This document shows, one piece after another, positions 27,002 through 34,234 of a stretch of DNA of 64,000 nucleotides. Source of the stretch: Paenibacillus amylolyticus (GTDB taxonomy: Bacteria > Bacillota > Bacilli > Paenibacillales > Paenibacillaceae); contig NZ_CP121451.1 of the NCBI RefSeq assembly GCF_029689945.1, positions 2,480,001-2,544,000 on the forward strand. Direction: 5' to 3'. The notes beneath the pieces are model-generated. The model was not told the origin of the DNA, made no database searches, and saw only the letters and a list, made by a program, of their open reading frames with translations. A program made the position numbers and the translations under genes. Position 1 is the stretch's first letter; every line of letters starts with the position of its first letter.

Positions 27002-27991
27002 ATGCCAGCAGTCAAAAAGGCAACAGCTATTACGTTATCATTGTCTACTGCAATCTTTGTAATGGCCGGTTTGACAGGATGTGGCACGAATCGGGATACC
27101 AACAATATGCATACGCAAAGTGTCCGTCAGCAAGCGAGCGGCATTAACCGTTATGGTGTGGAAACGAATGGCATGGATGGCATCCGTGCGAAAAGTTATC
27201 GCATGCATAATGTTACTGACCTGAAATCGAGTGAGGAGCTGGCTAAACGCATTACGGAGATGAAGGAAGTGAAATCCGCCCGTGTCATGTTAACGGATCG
27301 TAATGCTTATGTTGCGGTACGTTTGGCAGATGGTCATGCAGGCAAGTTGGAGAGCAAGTCCAACGGTCGTACAAGCATGCTGGGTGGAACGATGCGTAAT
27401 CATGCGAGTGATACCATGCGTGGTGGCAACATGAATCACGATATGGGAGGCATGCGTGTGAATGGCGGTACAGGCACAATGTCACCGTACAGCACAAGTG
27501 GAATTGCTCCAGGGCTGAACACGAATTCAGCAACGGATCGCAGCCATATGGGCAATGATCGTGGCATCTACGGCACGATGGGTACAGGAGCGGTTGGAAT
27601 GATGCGTGGTCTCACAAACAGTGGCAAAGCACGTGGGACGAACGATGGTCATTATGGAATGAAAAGTGAAGGACAACGTGTAGATAGCACGGATGATAAC
27701 ACATCAGCTGAGATTAAAGGCAAGATTTCAGCCAAAATCAAGCAGTTTGCGCCGAACATCGAGAATGTATATGTATCAGCCAATCCGGAATTTGTGCAGC
27801 ATGTCGAGAACTATGCCACAGATATTCGTAATGGTAAGCCCGTTAGTGGCATGATCGATACGTTCCAATCGATGGTGGAGCGTATCTTCCCAACCAACGG
27901 AGCAGGAATGAATCACCGCGATGGCATCCTTGACGATGGCCTGATGAACCGTAATCATAACGGTGGGGTCATGAACCGAATGAACCGGTAG
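27002..27991 (+). CDS. YhcN/YlaJ family sporulation lipoprotein with Met/Gly/Asn-rich insert
   Basis: Spore-associated lipoprotein. ATG 27002 has GGAGG 8 nt upstream. Lipobox LTGC with Cys27. The YhcN/YlaJ domain is in two pieces: residues 70-115 (SSEELAKRITEMKEVKSARVMLTDRNAYVAVRL) and 235-310 (SAEIKGKISAKIKQFAPNIENVYVSANPEFVQHVENYATDIRNGKPV). Between them is an insert of roughly 110 residues rich in Met, Gly, Asn and His (GGTMRNHASDTMRGGNMNHD, MGTGAVGMMRGLTN). The tail repeats the same composition (MNRNHNGGVMNRMNR). In Bacillus the family is made in the forespore. Free-standing, with its own terminator. Confidence 0.87.
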   Translation: MPAVKKATAITLSLSTAIFVMAGLTGCGTNRDTNNMHTQSVRQQASGINRYGVETNGMDGIRAKSYRMHNVTDLKSSEELAKRITEMKEVKSARVMLTDRNAYVAVRLADGHAGKLESKSNGRTSMLGGTMRNHASDTMRGGNMNHDMGGMRVNGGTGTMSPYSTSGIAPGLNTNSATDRSHMGNDRGIYGTMGTGAVGMMRGLTNSGKARGTNDGHYGMKSEGQRVDSTDDNTSAEIKGKISAKIKQFAPNIENVYVSANPEFVQHVENYATDIRNGKPVSGMIDTFQSMVERIFPTNGAGMNHRDGILDDGLMNRNHNGGVMNRMNR

Positions 27992-28013
27992 ATTCCAAGC
28001 TCAATGAACAAGT

Positions 28014-28060
28014 GTGCCTTTGCGCAGATGATATCATCAGCTGCAAGGGCATGTTTGTTT
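28014..28060 (+). terminator. Terminator after the YhcN-like gene
   Basis: TGCC-TTTGC at 28015-28023 pairs with GCAAGGGCA (28043-28051), with the inner GATGATATCATC palindrome, followed by TGTTTGTTTT. Confidence 0.75.
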
Positions 28061-28249
28061 TAATATCAATGATTCAAATGTTGGATTACATATGCCACAG
28101 CACAGGTTCAATTGGGACAATAAAACACATAATTCCTGCCCATTTTTCTTATAAAACTGAACCAACGCCCTTGATCTGACATAAGATGAGTTGACTGTAT
28201 CCCCTTAACCTTGTTACACCAACACAACCCGAGCAAGGAGGGGTGAACA

Positions 28250-28474
28250 TTGAAGGGTATCGATCATAAAAGCAAATTTTTGTTAACCCACCGTGAACGC
28301 GAAGTATTCGAATTACTGGTTCAAGACAAAACAACGCGTGACATCGCAGGGCAGTTATTCATCAGCGAGAAAACGGTGCGTAACCATATTTCGAATGTGA
28401 TGCAGAAACTCAATGTTAAGGGTCGTTCGCAGGCAGTTGTCGAGCTGATTAAGCTTGGAGAACTGAAGATCTAG
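28250..28474 (+). CDS. gerE: Spore-coat gene regulator GerE
   Basis: DNA-binding LuxR-type HTH protein that, with sigma-K, controls late spore-coat genes in the mother cell. 74 residues, the exact length of B. subtilis GerE, and near-identical through the core: LLTHREREVFELLVQDKTT, then IAGQLFISEKTVRNHISNVMQKL and VKGRSQAVVEL. TTG start at 28250 behind AAGGAGGGGTGA. A weak sigma-K-like -10 (CATAAGATG, near 28180) lies upstream with AC 17 bases before it; this is tentative. Confidence 0.96.
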   Translation: MKGIDHKSKFLLTHREREVFELLVQDKTTRDIAGQLFISEKTVRNHISNVMQKLNVKGRSQAVVELIKLGELKI

Positions 28475-28508
28475 TTGCGAATTACAGTTAGGATGAAGTA
28501 GCAGCATG

Positions 28509-28556
28509 AAAGCCTTTCTCTATTCTTTGTCATGAAGAATGGGGCAAGGCTTTTTT
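28509..28556 (+). terminator. Terminator after gerE
   Basis: AAAGCCTT (28509-28516) pairs with AAGGCTTT, with an inner ATTCTT/GAAGAAT helix, then a T-tract to 28556. Confidence 0.88.
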
Positions 28557-28748
28557 GCTGGTATGGACCATGGACTCAGGGAACTATCAATATTTTTGAG
28601 GGAATATCCGAAACGTAGCATCGCTTGTTTTCATTATTTTACTAGATCATACTGATTTACATATATTGAAGTAGATAAGATTGTAGGTAAGGCTTTGAAG
28701 TGAAACAATAGCTTGAACAAATTGGTTGAGATTTTTTTGTACTACATC

Positions 28749-28940
28749 TATATAAGTTAAACTACATATTTACACTAGAACGGAGAGGGCAGAAATGACC
28801 TGAAGAAGCGGAGCGTTCGCCTTTATCCGCAGATTTCCACTTTTATAAAAGTGATTCAAGAAATCTGGGGATAACAGTGATCAGAAGGTTATTCTGTCAG
28901 CGAAGTGGCAAGTGTAACGATTCGGTATTCAACTTATATA
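28749..28940 (+). repeat. Structured repeat element, copy B, upstream of the 179-aa gene
   Basis: 192-base imperfect palindrome. Outer arms TATATAAGTTAAA (28749) and TTCAACTTATATA (ending 28940). Next pair TTTACACT and AGTGTAAC. Then GGCAGAAATGACCT faces AAGGTTATTCTGTC. The central hairpin GCAGATTTC faces GAAATCTGG. The 28 bases at 28801-28828 are identical to copy C at 37613-37640. The element occupies most of 28557-28961 and ends 21 bases before the next start codon. The rest of that gap is AT-rich with nothing I can name. Confidence 0.75.
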
Positions 28941-28961
28941 AAACATGAAAGGATGAGCTAA

Positions 28962-29501
28962 ATGGACCGTTTCTTAAGTGAATTTGAAAAACAATTTAGA
29001 GCGGGGTTTCTACCCGATCTGGAACATACGCTGGCTAAGGTGCAGCATGAGAAATTATATGCTTGTGCATTTGGAACGGACAGTGATTGGATAACGCTGT
29101 TTATGGCGGTGAATACCGAGGAATCCCTGGCAGCGCACATTTCAAGAATGAAGGAGCAGGGGTTATGCGACAGTGAGGAGGACGAGATCTATTACAGATG
29201 GGGCTGCTCCGAATATCAATATGGCGAGGATACGCACTTTAACCACATCAGCCGATTGTTGTATGCAACAGAAGCGGTTCAGGAGTATAAGGATGAGATC
29301 ATTCGAATCATCGCCAAAGTTGTAAATGAAACAACAGATGACGTTTTTGCCCGATATGGGCAATCCAAAGCAGATATTACGTTCTTCGTTTCTCTCACAG
29401 ATGACGATCTGGCGGAGGGGATTGAGAATCAATCGGTTCACCAAATGACGGTACCCGGCTTAGTCAGCACGTTCCTAGAACGATATGATGACATGAATTA
29501 G
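28962..29501 (+). CDS. Hypothetical protein, 179 aa (DUF4303-like)
   Basis: ATG follows GAAAGGATGAG. Soluble, acidic. Begins with a helix (FLSEFEKQFRAGFLPDLEHTLAKVQHEKLYACAFGTDSDW) and then a mixed part with TLFMAVNTEESLAAHI, YYRWGCSEYQYGEDTHFNHISRLLY and FFVSLTDDDLAEGIENQSVHQM. The pattern of an N-terminal helix, AF-x-x-D-x-D-W-x-T-x-x-x-A-N-T-E and a Trp-rich strand resembles DUF4303, whose members occur with immunity-type proteins. I am not certain of this placement. It is a single gene with leader element B in front. Confidence 0.6.
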   Translation: MDRFLSEFEKQFRAGFLPDLEHTLAKVQHEKLYACAFGTDSDWITLFMAVNTEESLAAHISRMKEQGLCDSEEDEIYYRWGCSEYQYGEDTHFNHISRLLYATEAVQEYKDEIIRIIAKVVNETTDDVFARYGQSKADITFFVSLTDDDLAEGIENQSVHQMTVPGLVSTFLERYDDMN

Positions 29502-29572
29502 AACGAGTTAACTTGAGTTGAGTTTTGAGTTAAATGCAAATTAAATGAAAACGAATTGAATTTTAATACCGC

Positions 29573-29630
29573 GAAAGTCTTTCCTAATTCTTTATTTTAT
29601 CTAAAGAAGGGAAGAGGCTTTTTTCTTTTA
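29573..29630 (+). terminator. Terminator after the 179-aa gene
   Basis: GAAAGTCTTTCC (29573-29584) faces GGGAAGAGGCTTTTTTC with mismatches, and TTCTTT/AAAGAA pair in the middle; T residues follow. Confidence 0.65.
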
Positions 29631-29684
29631 GCGTGAAAAAATGAAACAAGCATTCATTATCACTTTATCACGTCTGATTCCTAT

Positions 29685-30017
29685 TCATTCGAATAAAGTC
29701 CTCCATCTTTTCTTCGAAAAAGATTGATAAAAGAGCTGCTCCAGTTCTTCGAATTGTGCTTCACTCAGATGAATGTGGAGTGCTCTTTTCGCTATTTTAG
29801 CGGCAGGCGTGGAAGAAGATGTCCGCCCGACAGCTTTGCGTTTGATCGGAATATGAAATTGCAGCAGGTCTTCGAGCTGATTCCAGCCTTCCCAACTGAG
29901 CCTACCTCCGCGTTTCCAATCGATGGCATAGAGGGCATAATAGGCACGTGCTTCTGTTTGTTTGGTAGCAATAATCCAGATGGAAGGAATAAGCTTTTCC
30001 CGTTGTCTTCGATTCAT
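29685..30017 (-). CDS. Hypothetical protein, 110 aa, minus strand
   Basis: Not recognised. ATG at 30017 follows GAAGGGG. Basic and soluble: MNRRQREKLIPSIWIIATKQTEARAYYALYAIDWKRGGRLSWEGW, then PIKRKAVGRTSSSTPAAKIAKRALHIHLSEAQFEELEQLFYQSFSKKRW. No membrane segment. It is divergent from the murR gene. The composition is normal for the region and the frame is closed on the other strand, so I take it as real but with modest confidence. Confidence 0.55.
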   Translation of the reverse strand: MNRRQREKLIPSIWIIATKQTEARAYYALYAIDWKRGGRLSWEGWNQLEDLLQFHIPIKRKAVGRTSSSTPAAKIAKRALHIHLSEAQFEELEQLFYQSFSKKRWRTLFE

Positions 30018-30160
30018 TGAATGGCCCCTTCGTTGAACACGTTCATCTCTTGATTCTCAATATAAAGGATACTCACTATATGTATCAAGCAGCTGAGCAT
30101 CTATATACGTTCAGAATAATTGCATAAGTCGTGTTAAATTCCTCTTGATTTGCAGGATCG

Positions 30161-30231
30161 TCTTCATTAAAATGAAGATGTAAAAATGATTTTCTTATTT
30201 TATTAAAAATATATAAAAATAATTTTCATAC
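30161..30231 (+). promoter_or_regulatory. Possible operator region upstream of murR-nagB-nagA
   Basis: TCTTCATTAAAATGAAGA (30161-30178) is an 18-base palindrome. Two further related stretches, AATGATTTTC and AATAATTTTC, lie at about 30185 and 30221 in the same orientation. The stretch is strongly AT-rich. Autorepression by the RpiR-family product is a reasonable inference; no site of this type is proven here. Confidence 0.4.
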
Positions 30232-30244
30232 AAGTGAGGTCCTC

Positions 30245-31108
30245 ATGGCAGCCATATTACGTGCGTTGCAGCAAGAACTGAATAATCTTCCGTCTCAGGA
30301 GCGCCGTATTGCAGAAGTCATTATGCAATCTCCATCGGATATTCCAGGGTGGACGATTAGTCATCTGGCAGAGCAGAGTGGAACGAGTGCGGCGACGGTG
30401 ACCCGCTTTTGCAAGTCGTTTCATTTCAAAGGTTTTCCCGATTTCAAAATGAAGCTCGCCGCAGATTTGTCCCACGCTTCTGATGAAACGGCTTATCAGG
30501 ACATTGTAGCAGGCAATTCACTATCCAAAATTGTTGAAGCTATCGAAGCCAACCACCTCGCGTCTATTGCTGATACGACCCGTTTGCTGGATCTGGGCAG
30601 ATTGGAGCAGGCGGTGCAATTATTGTGCCAGGCTCGCCGCATTGATCTGTACGGTGTGGCTACCTCGTCGATTGTTACACAGGATTTCTATCAGAAATTG
30701 GTGCGGATTGGCAAAAGCTGTACCGCTTTCTCAGATTCCCACATGCAGATCACATCCGCATCTTCGCTCGCCGAGGGAGATGTGGCGATGGCCGTATCCT
30801 ATTCAGGCGAAACACCCGAAACCATCGATGCCCTGCATTGTGCCAAACAGGCCGGAGCTTCTACGATTTCATTGACTTCCTATGGCAGTAACACACTCGC
30901 AACGGTATCTGACATTCCACTGTTCACCTCTTCTCTAGAGGAAGGCATGAGACGTGGAGATATGGCTTCACGCATTGCACTGCTGCATGTGGTCGATATT
31001 TTGTTCACAGGCATGGTAAGTGCCGACTTTGACCGTTTTATCCCCAGATTGGAACAATCCTATCACAACGTGCAGTCCTATCGCGTACAACACAACGGAG
31101 GTGCTTAA
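30245..31108 (+). CDS. MurR/RpiR family transcriptional regulator
   Basis: N-terminal HTH_6 domain (LPSQERRIAEVIMQSPSDIPGWTISHLAEQSGTSAATVTRFCKSFHFKGFPDFKMKLA) and a C-terminal SIS sugar-phosphate domain (IDLYGVATSSIVTQDFYQKLVRIGK, AMAVSYSGETPETIDALHCAKQAGASTISLTS). 287 residues, standard. ATG 30245 follows AAGTGAGG. The SIS domain senses a phosphorylated amino sugar, and the next two genes degrade GlcNAc-6-P, so it likely controls them. Only 4 nt separate it from nagB. Confidence 0.92.
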   Translation: MAAILRALQQELNNLPSQERRIAEVIMQSPSDIPGWTISHLAEQSGTSAATVTRFCKSFHFKGFPDFKMKLAADLSHASDETAYQDIVAGNSLSKIVEAIEANHLASIADTTRLLDLGRLEQAVQLLCQARRIDLYGVATSSIVTQDFYQKLVRIGKSCTAFSDSHMQITSASSLAEGDVAMAVSYSGETPETIDALHCAKQAGASTISLTSYGSNTLATVSDIPLFTSSLEEGMRRGDMASRIALLHVVDILFTGMVSADFDRFIPRLEQSYHNVQSYRVQHNGGA

Positions 31109-31112
31109 CCAG

Positions 31113-31841
31113 ATGAATATACGTATTTTTGAAAATGAAGAAGATTTGAATGCCACGGGTGCAGGAGTCATCGCCAGTTTATTGCAGACCAAACCACGTG
31201 CAGTCCTCGGACTTGCAACAGGAAGCTCGCCTGTAGGCATATATAAACAGCTTATTGCGTTGTACCAGAAGGGACTGGTCAGCTTCTCACAGGCTTCTTC
31301 ATTCAATCTGGATGAGTATGTGGGACTTCCAACAGAGCATCGCGAAAGTTACCGCAGTTTCATGAATGAACAATTATTTCATCATATTGATATGGATCTT
31401 GCCAGAACGCATGTGCCTGATGGTCAGGCTGCTGATCTCGAACAGGAATGTAAATCCTATGAACAGCGGCTGGACGATCGTGGACCTGTAGATCTACAAC
31501 TATTGGGCATTGGACATAATGGTCATATTGGCTTCAATGAACCTGGAACGGAGCTGACTGGGCGGACACATGTTGTAGACCTGAAAGACGAGACGCGAAA
31601 AGCAAACGCACGTTTCTTTGATAGCCTCGATGAGGTTCCAGCTCAGGCGATTACGATGGGTGTCGGTACCATTTTGAAAGCCAAACAGATTCTGCTCATT
31701 GCCCGTGGCGAGGAAAAAGCCGAGATTATTCGCGAAGCGTTCATGGGCCCGATCACAACGGCCTGTCCTGCATCGCTGCTGCAATGTCATCCGAATGTGG
31801 TGGTTTTGCTGGACCGTGCCGCTGGGAGGCTGGTGAGATGA
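31113..31841 (+). CDS. nagB: Glucosamine-6-phosphate deaminase
   Basis: Converts glucosamine-6-phosphate to fructose-6-phosphate and ammonia. ATG 31113 after GGAGG, giving 242 residues, the B. subtilis length; longer frames are rejected. Motifs: VLGLATGSSPVGIY (phosphate loop), FNLDEYVGL with Asp67, and GIGHNGHIGFNEPG (ring-opening His and Glu). It lacks the C-terminal allosteric lid of enterobacterial enzymes. Overlaps nagA by ATGA. Confidence 0.96.
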   Translation: MNIRIFENEEDLNATGAGVIASLLQTKPRAVLGLATGSSPVGIYKQLIALYQKGLVSFSQASSFNLDEYVGLPTEHRESYRSFMNEQLFHHIDMDLARTHVPDGQAADLEQECKSYEQRLDDRGPVDLQLLGIGHNGHIGFNEPGTELTGRTHVVDLKDETRKANARFFDSLDEVPAQAITMGVGTILKAKQILLIARGEEKAEIIREAFMGPITTACPASLLQCHPNVVVLLDRAAGRLVR

Positions 31842-33058
31842 GCGGAGCAAATAACCGTGAACCTGGGAGTCAGCATGATGAACATATTTCTCTTCTGCGT
31901 GGCAGACTGCTCCTTTCAAATGAGATATTGGAAGACGGTGTATTAGCCTGGAGGGATGAAAAAATCCTCTATGCTGGAGTACCAGAAGGTCTGCCCGAAC
32001 AGATTCGGAGAGAGGCAGTGTCCATGCCTGTACCGGAACGCGGCCTCATTGTGCCTGGATTCATTGATATCCATGTGCATGGTGGGAACGGAGAAGACTT
32101 TATGGACGCAAGCCCGGAGGTGCTGGACAAGATCACATCTTTTCATAGTACACAGGGCACAACAGCGATGCTTGCGACTTCAATGACGGCTCCGAAAGAG
32201 CAACTGGACAGCGTACTTGCTGAAGTGGACCGCTACCGTTCCGGTGACATGCCATATGCACAACTTGAGGGTGTACACCTGGAAGGTCCGTTTTTCAGTC
32301 CGAAATGGCCTGGTGCGCAAAATCCGGAACATATCATGCTGCCTGATGTATCCTGGCTTGAAGCATGGGAGAAGCAATATCCCGGCCTAATCCGTCAAGT
32401 TACGTTGGCACCGGAACGTGAAGGCGCACTGGAAGTCATCTCATGGCTGCGTGAACAGCGGATTACAGCGGCACTCGGCCACACCGATGCGACCTATGAA
32501 GAAGTGGAGCGGGCAGTGGAAGCAGGACTGCATCATGCGGTACATACGTTCAATGCCATGACACCGCTACATCATAGGCAACCTGGGGCTGCCGGAGCCG
32601 TACTGAGTGATCCACGCATCAGTGCCGAGGTGATTGCCGATGGTATTCACGTACACCCTGCGGCGATCTCGATCCTCGCTCAGCTGAAGCAACAGGATGA
32701 CCAACTCGTGTTAATCACGGATGCCATGTCTGCTGCGGGATTGGATGACGGGGAATACAAGATCGGCGACCTGCCTGTCATCGTGAAGCATGGCGAGGCC
32801 AGATTGAAGGACGGCGGCGCACTGGCAGGAAGCACACTGACGATGATTCGCGGATTCCGTTACCTCGTGCAGGAAGTGGGCTTGAGTCTGAATGCTGTAT
32901 CACGTGCAGCAAGTTTGACACCGGCACGCCTGCTGGGTATTAATCACCGGACAGGTTCCCTGACTCAAGGAAAACAGGCAGATATCGTTTTGCTGAATGG
33001 GGAGCTGGATATTGAGGGTGTGTGGGTCAAAGGTAGACGGATCGGTGAGTCATATTAG
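31838..33058 (+). CDS. nagA: N-acetylglucosamine-6-phosphate deacetylase
   Basis: Removes acetate from GlcNAc-6-P to feed NagB. ATG 31838 in ATGA overlap with nagB. The N-terminal beta part is short; the barrel has IVPGFIDIHVHGGNGEDFMD (metal HxH), GVHLEGPFFSPKWPGAQNPEHI (Glu ligand), GHTDATYEEVERAVEAGLHHAVHTFNAMTPLHHRQPG (His ligands) and LITDAMSAAGL (catalytic Asp). 406 residues, slightly longer at the N-terminus than usual. No PTS gene follows. Confidence 0.96.
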   Translation: MSGANNREPGSQHDEHISLLRGRLLLSNEILEDGVLAWRDEKILYAGVPEGLPEQIRREAVSMPVPERGLIVPGFIDIHVHGGNGEDFMDASPEVLDKITSFHSTQGTTAMLATSMTAPKEQLDSVLAEVDRYRSGDMPYAQLEGVHLEGPFFSPKWPGAQNPEHIMLPDVSWLEAWEKQYPGLIRQVTLAPEREGALEVISWLREQRITAALGHTDATYEEVERAVEAGLHHAVHTFNAMTPLHHRQPGAAGAVLSDPRISAEVIADGIHVHPAAISILAQLKQQDDQLVLITDAMSAAGLDDGEYKIGDLPVIVKHGEARLKDGGALAGSTLTMIRGFRYLVQEVGLSLNAVSRAASLTPARLLGINHRTGSLTQGKQADIVLLNGELDIEGVWVKGRRIGESY

Positions 33059-33222
33059 ATTTAGAAAATTAGTATCGTGCTAATAACACTCATTTGTGAT
33101 GCATCAGTCTTCGGAGTTAAAACTTGGCTTTTATCTGTGTAGAGGCAACACCTTGCACAATATGTTAAAATAGATCTCAAAAAGACGGGATCTGCGGATC
33201 ACGCATAACGGAGGCGTGAAAC

Positions 33223-33594
33223 ATGGAACGTAACGCTATGCTCGAAAATGATCCGTTCATCACAGTGTTGGCGGAGAAGTTGCACATACACGGATACTAT
33301 GCCTTTTATGGCGAGCATTACAATGAGACCGATATGGAGCTGTACCGCAAGCATCTGTTCACATCATTCAGCAATATCGTATGGGTAGAGCTCGATGCAC
33401 GCAAAAAGTATATGATTGTCGATCATCGTGGACGCAACACGGTTATGAAACTAATCGAAGGTATGCTGAACACCCGCAGAACACTGCGGGCGAATCAGGC
33501 CATGGCGGGGACTGATACTTCTGGAGTCCAACAGGAAATCACACATTTCTCCAAGCTTGTGCACATGCTGAAATTTACGACTTTCCGCACATAA
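33223..33594 (+). CDS. Hypothetical protein, 123 aa
   Basis: Unknown family. ATG 33223 follows CGGAGGCG. Predicted alpha/beta: FITVLAEKLHIHGYYAFYGEHYNETDMELYRKHLFTSFSNIVWVELDARKKYMIVDHRGRNTVMKLIEGML, then a helical tail (EITHFSKLVHMLKFTTFRT). No signal or membrane segment. It stands alone downstream of nagA with a 164-base gap that shows no clear terminator. Confidence 0.6.
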   Translation: MERNAMLENDPFITVLAEKLHIHGYYAFYGEHYNETDMELYRKHLFTSFSNIVWVELDARKKYMIVDHRGRNTVMKLIEGMLNTRRTLRANQAMAGTDTSGVQQEITHFSKLVHMLKFTTFRT

Positions 33595-33807
33595 GCGAAG
33601 TGTGATATGTGGCTCTCATAAGCGATGAGTAACAACGACAAAATGAAAAGTAACACCCAGAATAATAAGCACACCACATGAGCAACATGGACACGGAAGC
33701 ATGATAAGTCAGGTTTCAAGAAAGAACAGATTAGGATCTCGACAAGACAATAAGACATGACAATGAGTGCACCTCATACGTATAATCTCTGAAGAGTTGC
33801 TCAGTTC

Positions 33808-34000
33808 TAACGAACCTGGGAAGCCTTATTTGAATGATTTCGCTGTCTTACAAAATATAACGAATCTCAGACACGCTATTGAATGAAAATGAGCGATATT
33901 ACGTTACAAAATCATGCCTACACTCCAAATAAGGCGTCTCCGATTCGTTAGATTTTCGAACCTGCGAAATTTTGAGCAATAAGGCTTGTGAGATTCTTTA
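33808..34000. repeat. 193-bp element with four TAACGAATC-type boxes, copy 2
   Basis: Boxes TAACGAACC (33808), TAACGAATC (33858), GATTCGTTA (33942), GATTCTTTA (33992): spacings 50, 84 and 50, the same as copy 1 at 16886. The left outer arm (GCCTTATTTGAATGATTTCGC) and right outer arm (GCGAAATTTTGAGCAATAAGGC) also pair well, so this copy could fold into a long hairpin. It explains part of the 640-base gene-free stretch 33595-34234; the rest is AT-rich without visible genes. Confidence 0.75.
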
Positions 34001-34073
34001 GGCGGCAGTTGATAGTTGGCGATCTTGATGAAGGTTATTTATGTGTCGGGTTTGGATAGTAAAGGAGTACATG

Positions 34074-34113
34074 AAATAGAGAGTCCTGTCATCACTGACG
34101 GAACTCTCTATTT
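34074..34113. terminator. Bidirectional terminator downstream of the oleate hydratase gene
   Basis: AAATAGAGAGT (34074-34084) and ACTCTCTATTT (34103-34113) form a perfect 11-bp stem extended by TCA/TGA. The A/T ends work on both strands; it most likely closes the minus-strand gene at 34235. Confidence 0.8.
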
Positions 34114-34234
34114 GCTTTATAAAAAACTTTCAATTCGGCATCAGACGTATTCACCAAGATTCATTTATTGACTCGATTTAACTCGTTCGATGAGAATCAA
34201 GCTTATGTTATGCCTGAATCCTCATTCTAAACAG

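Noticed and set aside
33595..33807. Minus-strand hydrophobic frame near 33495-33758
   Set aside because: No ribosome site; it overlaps the end of the 123-aa gene and reads as AT-rich random Leu/Phe/Ser.
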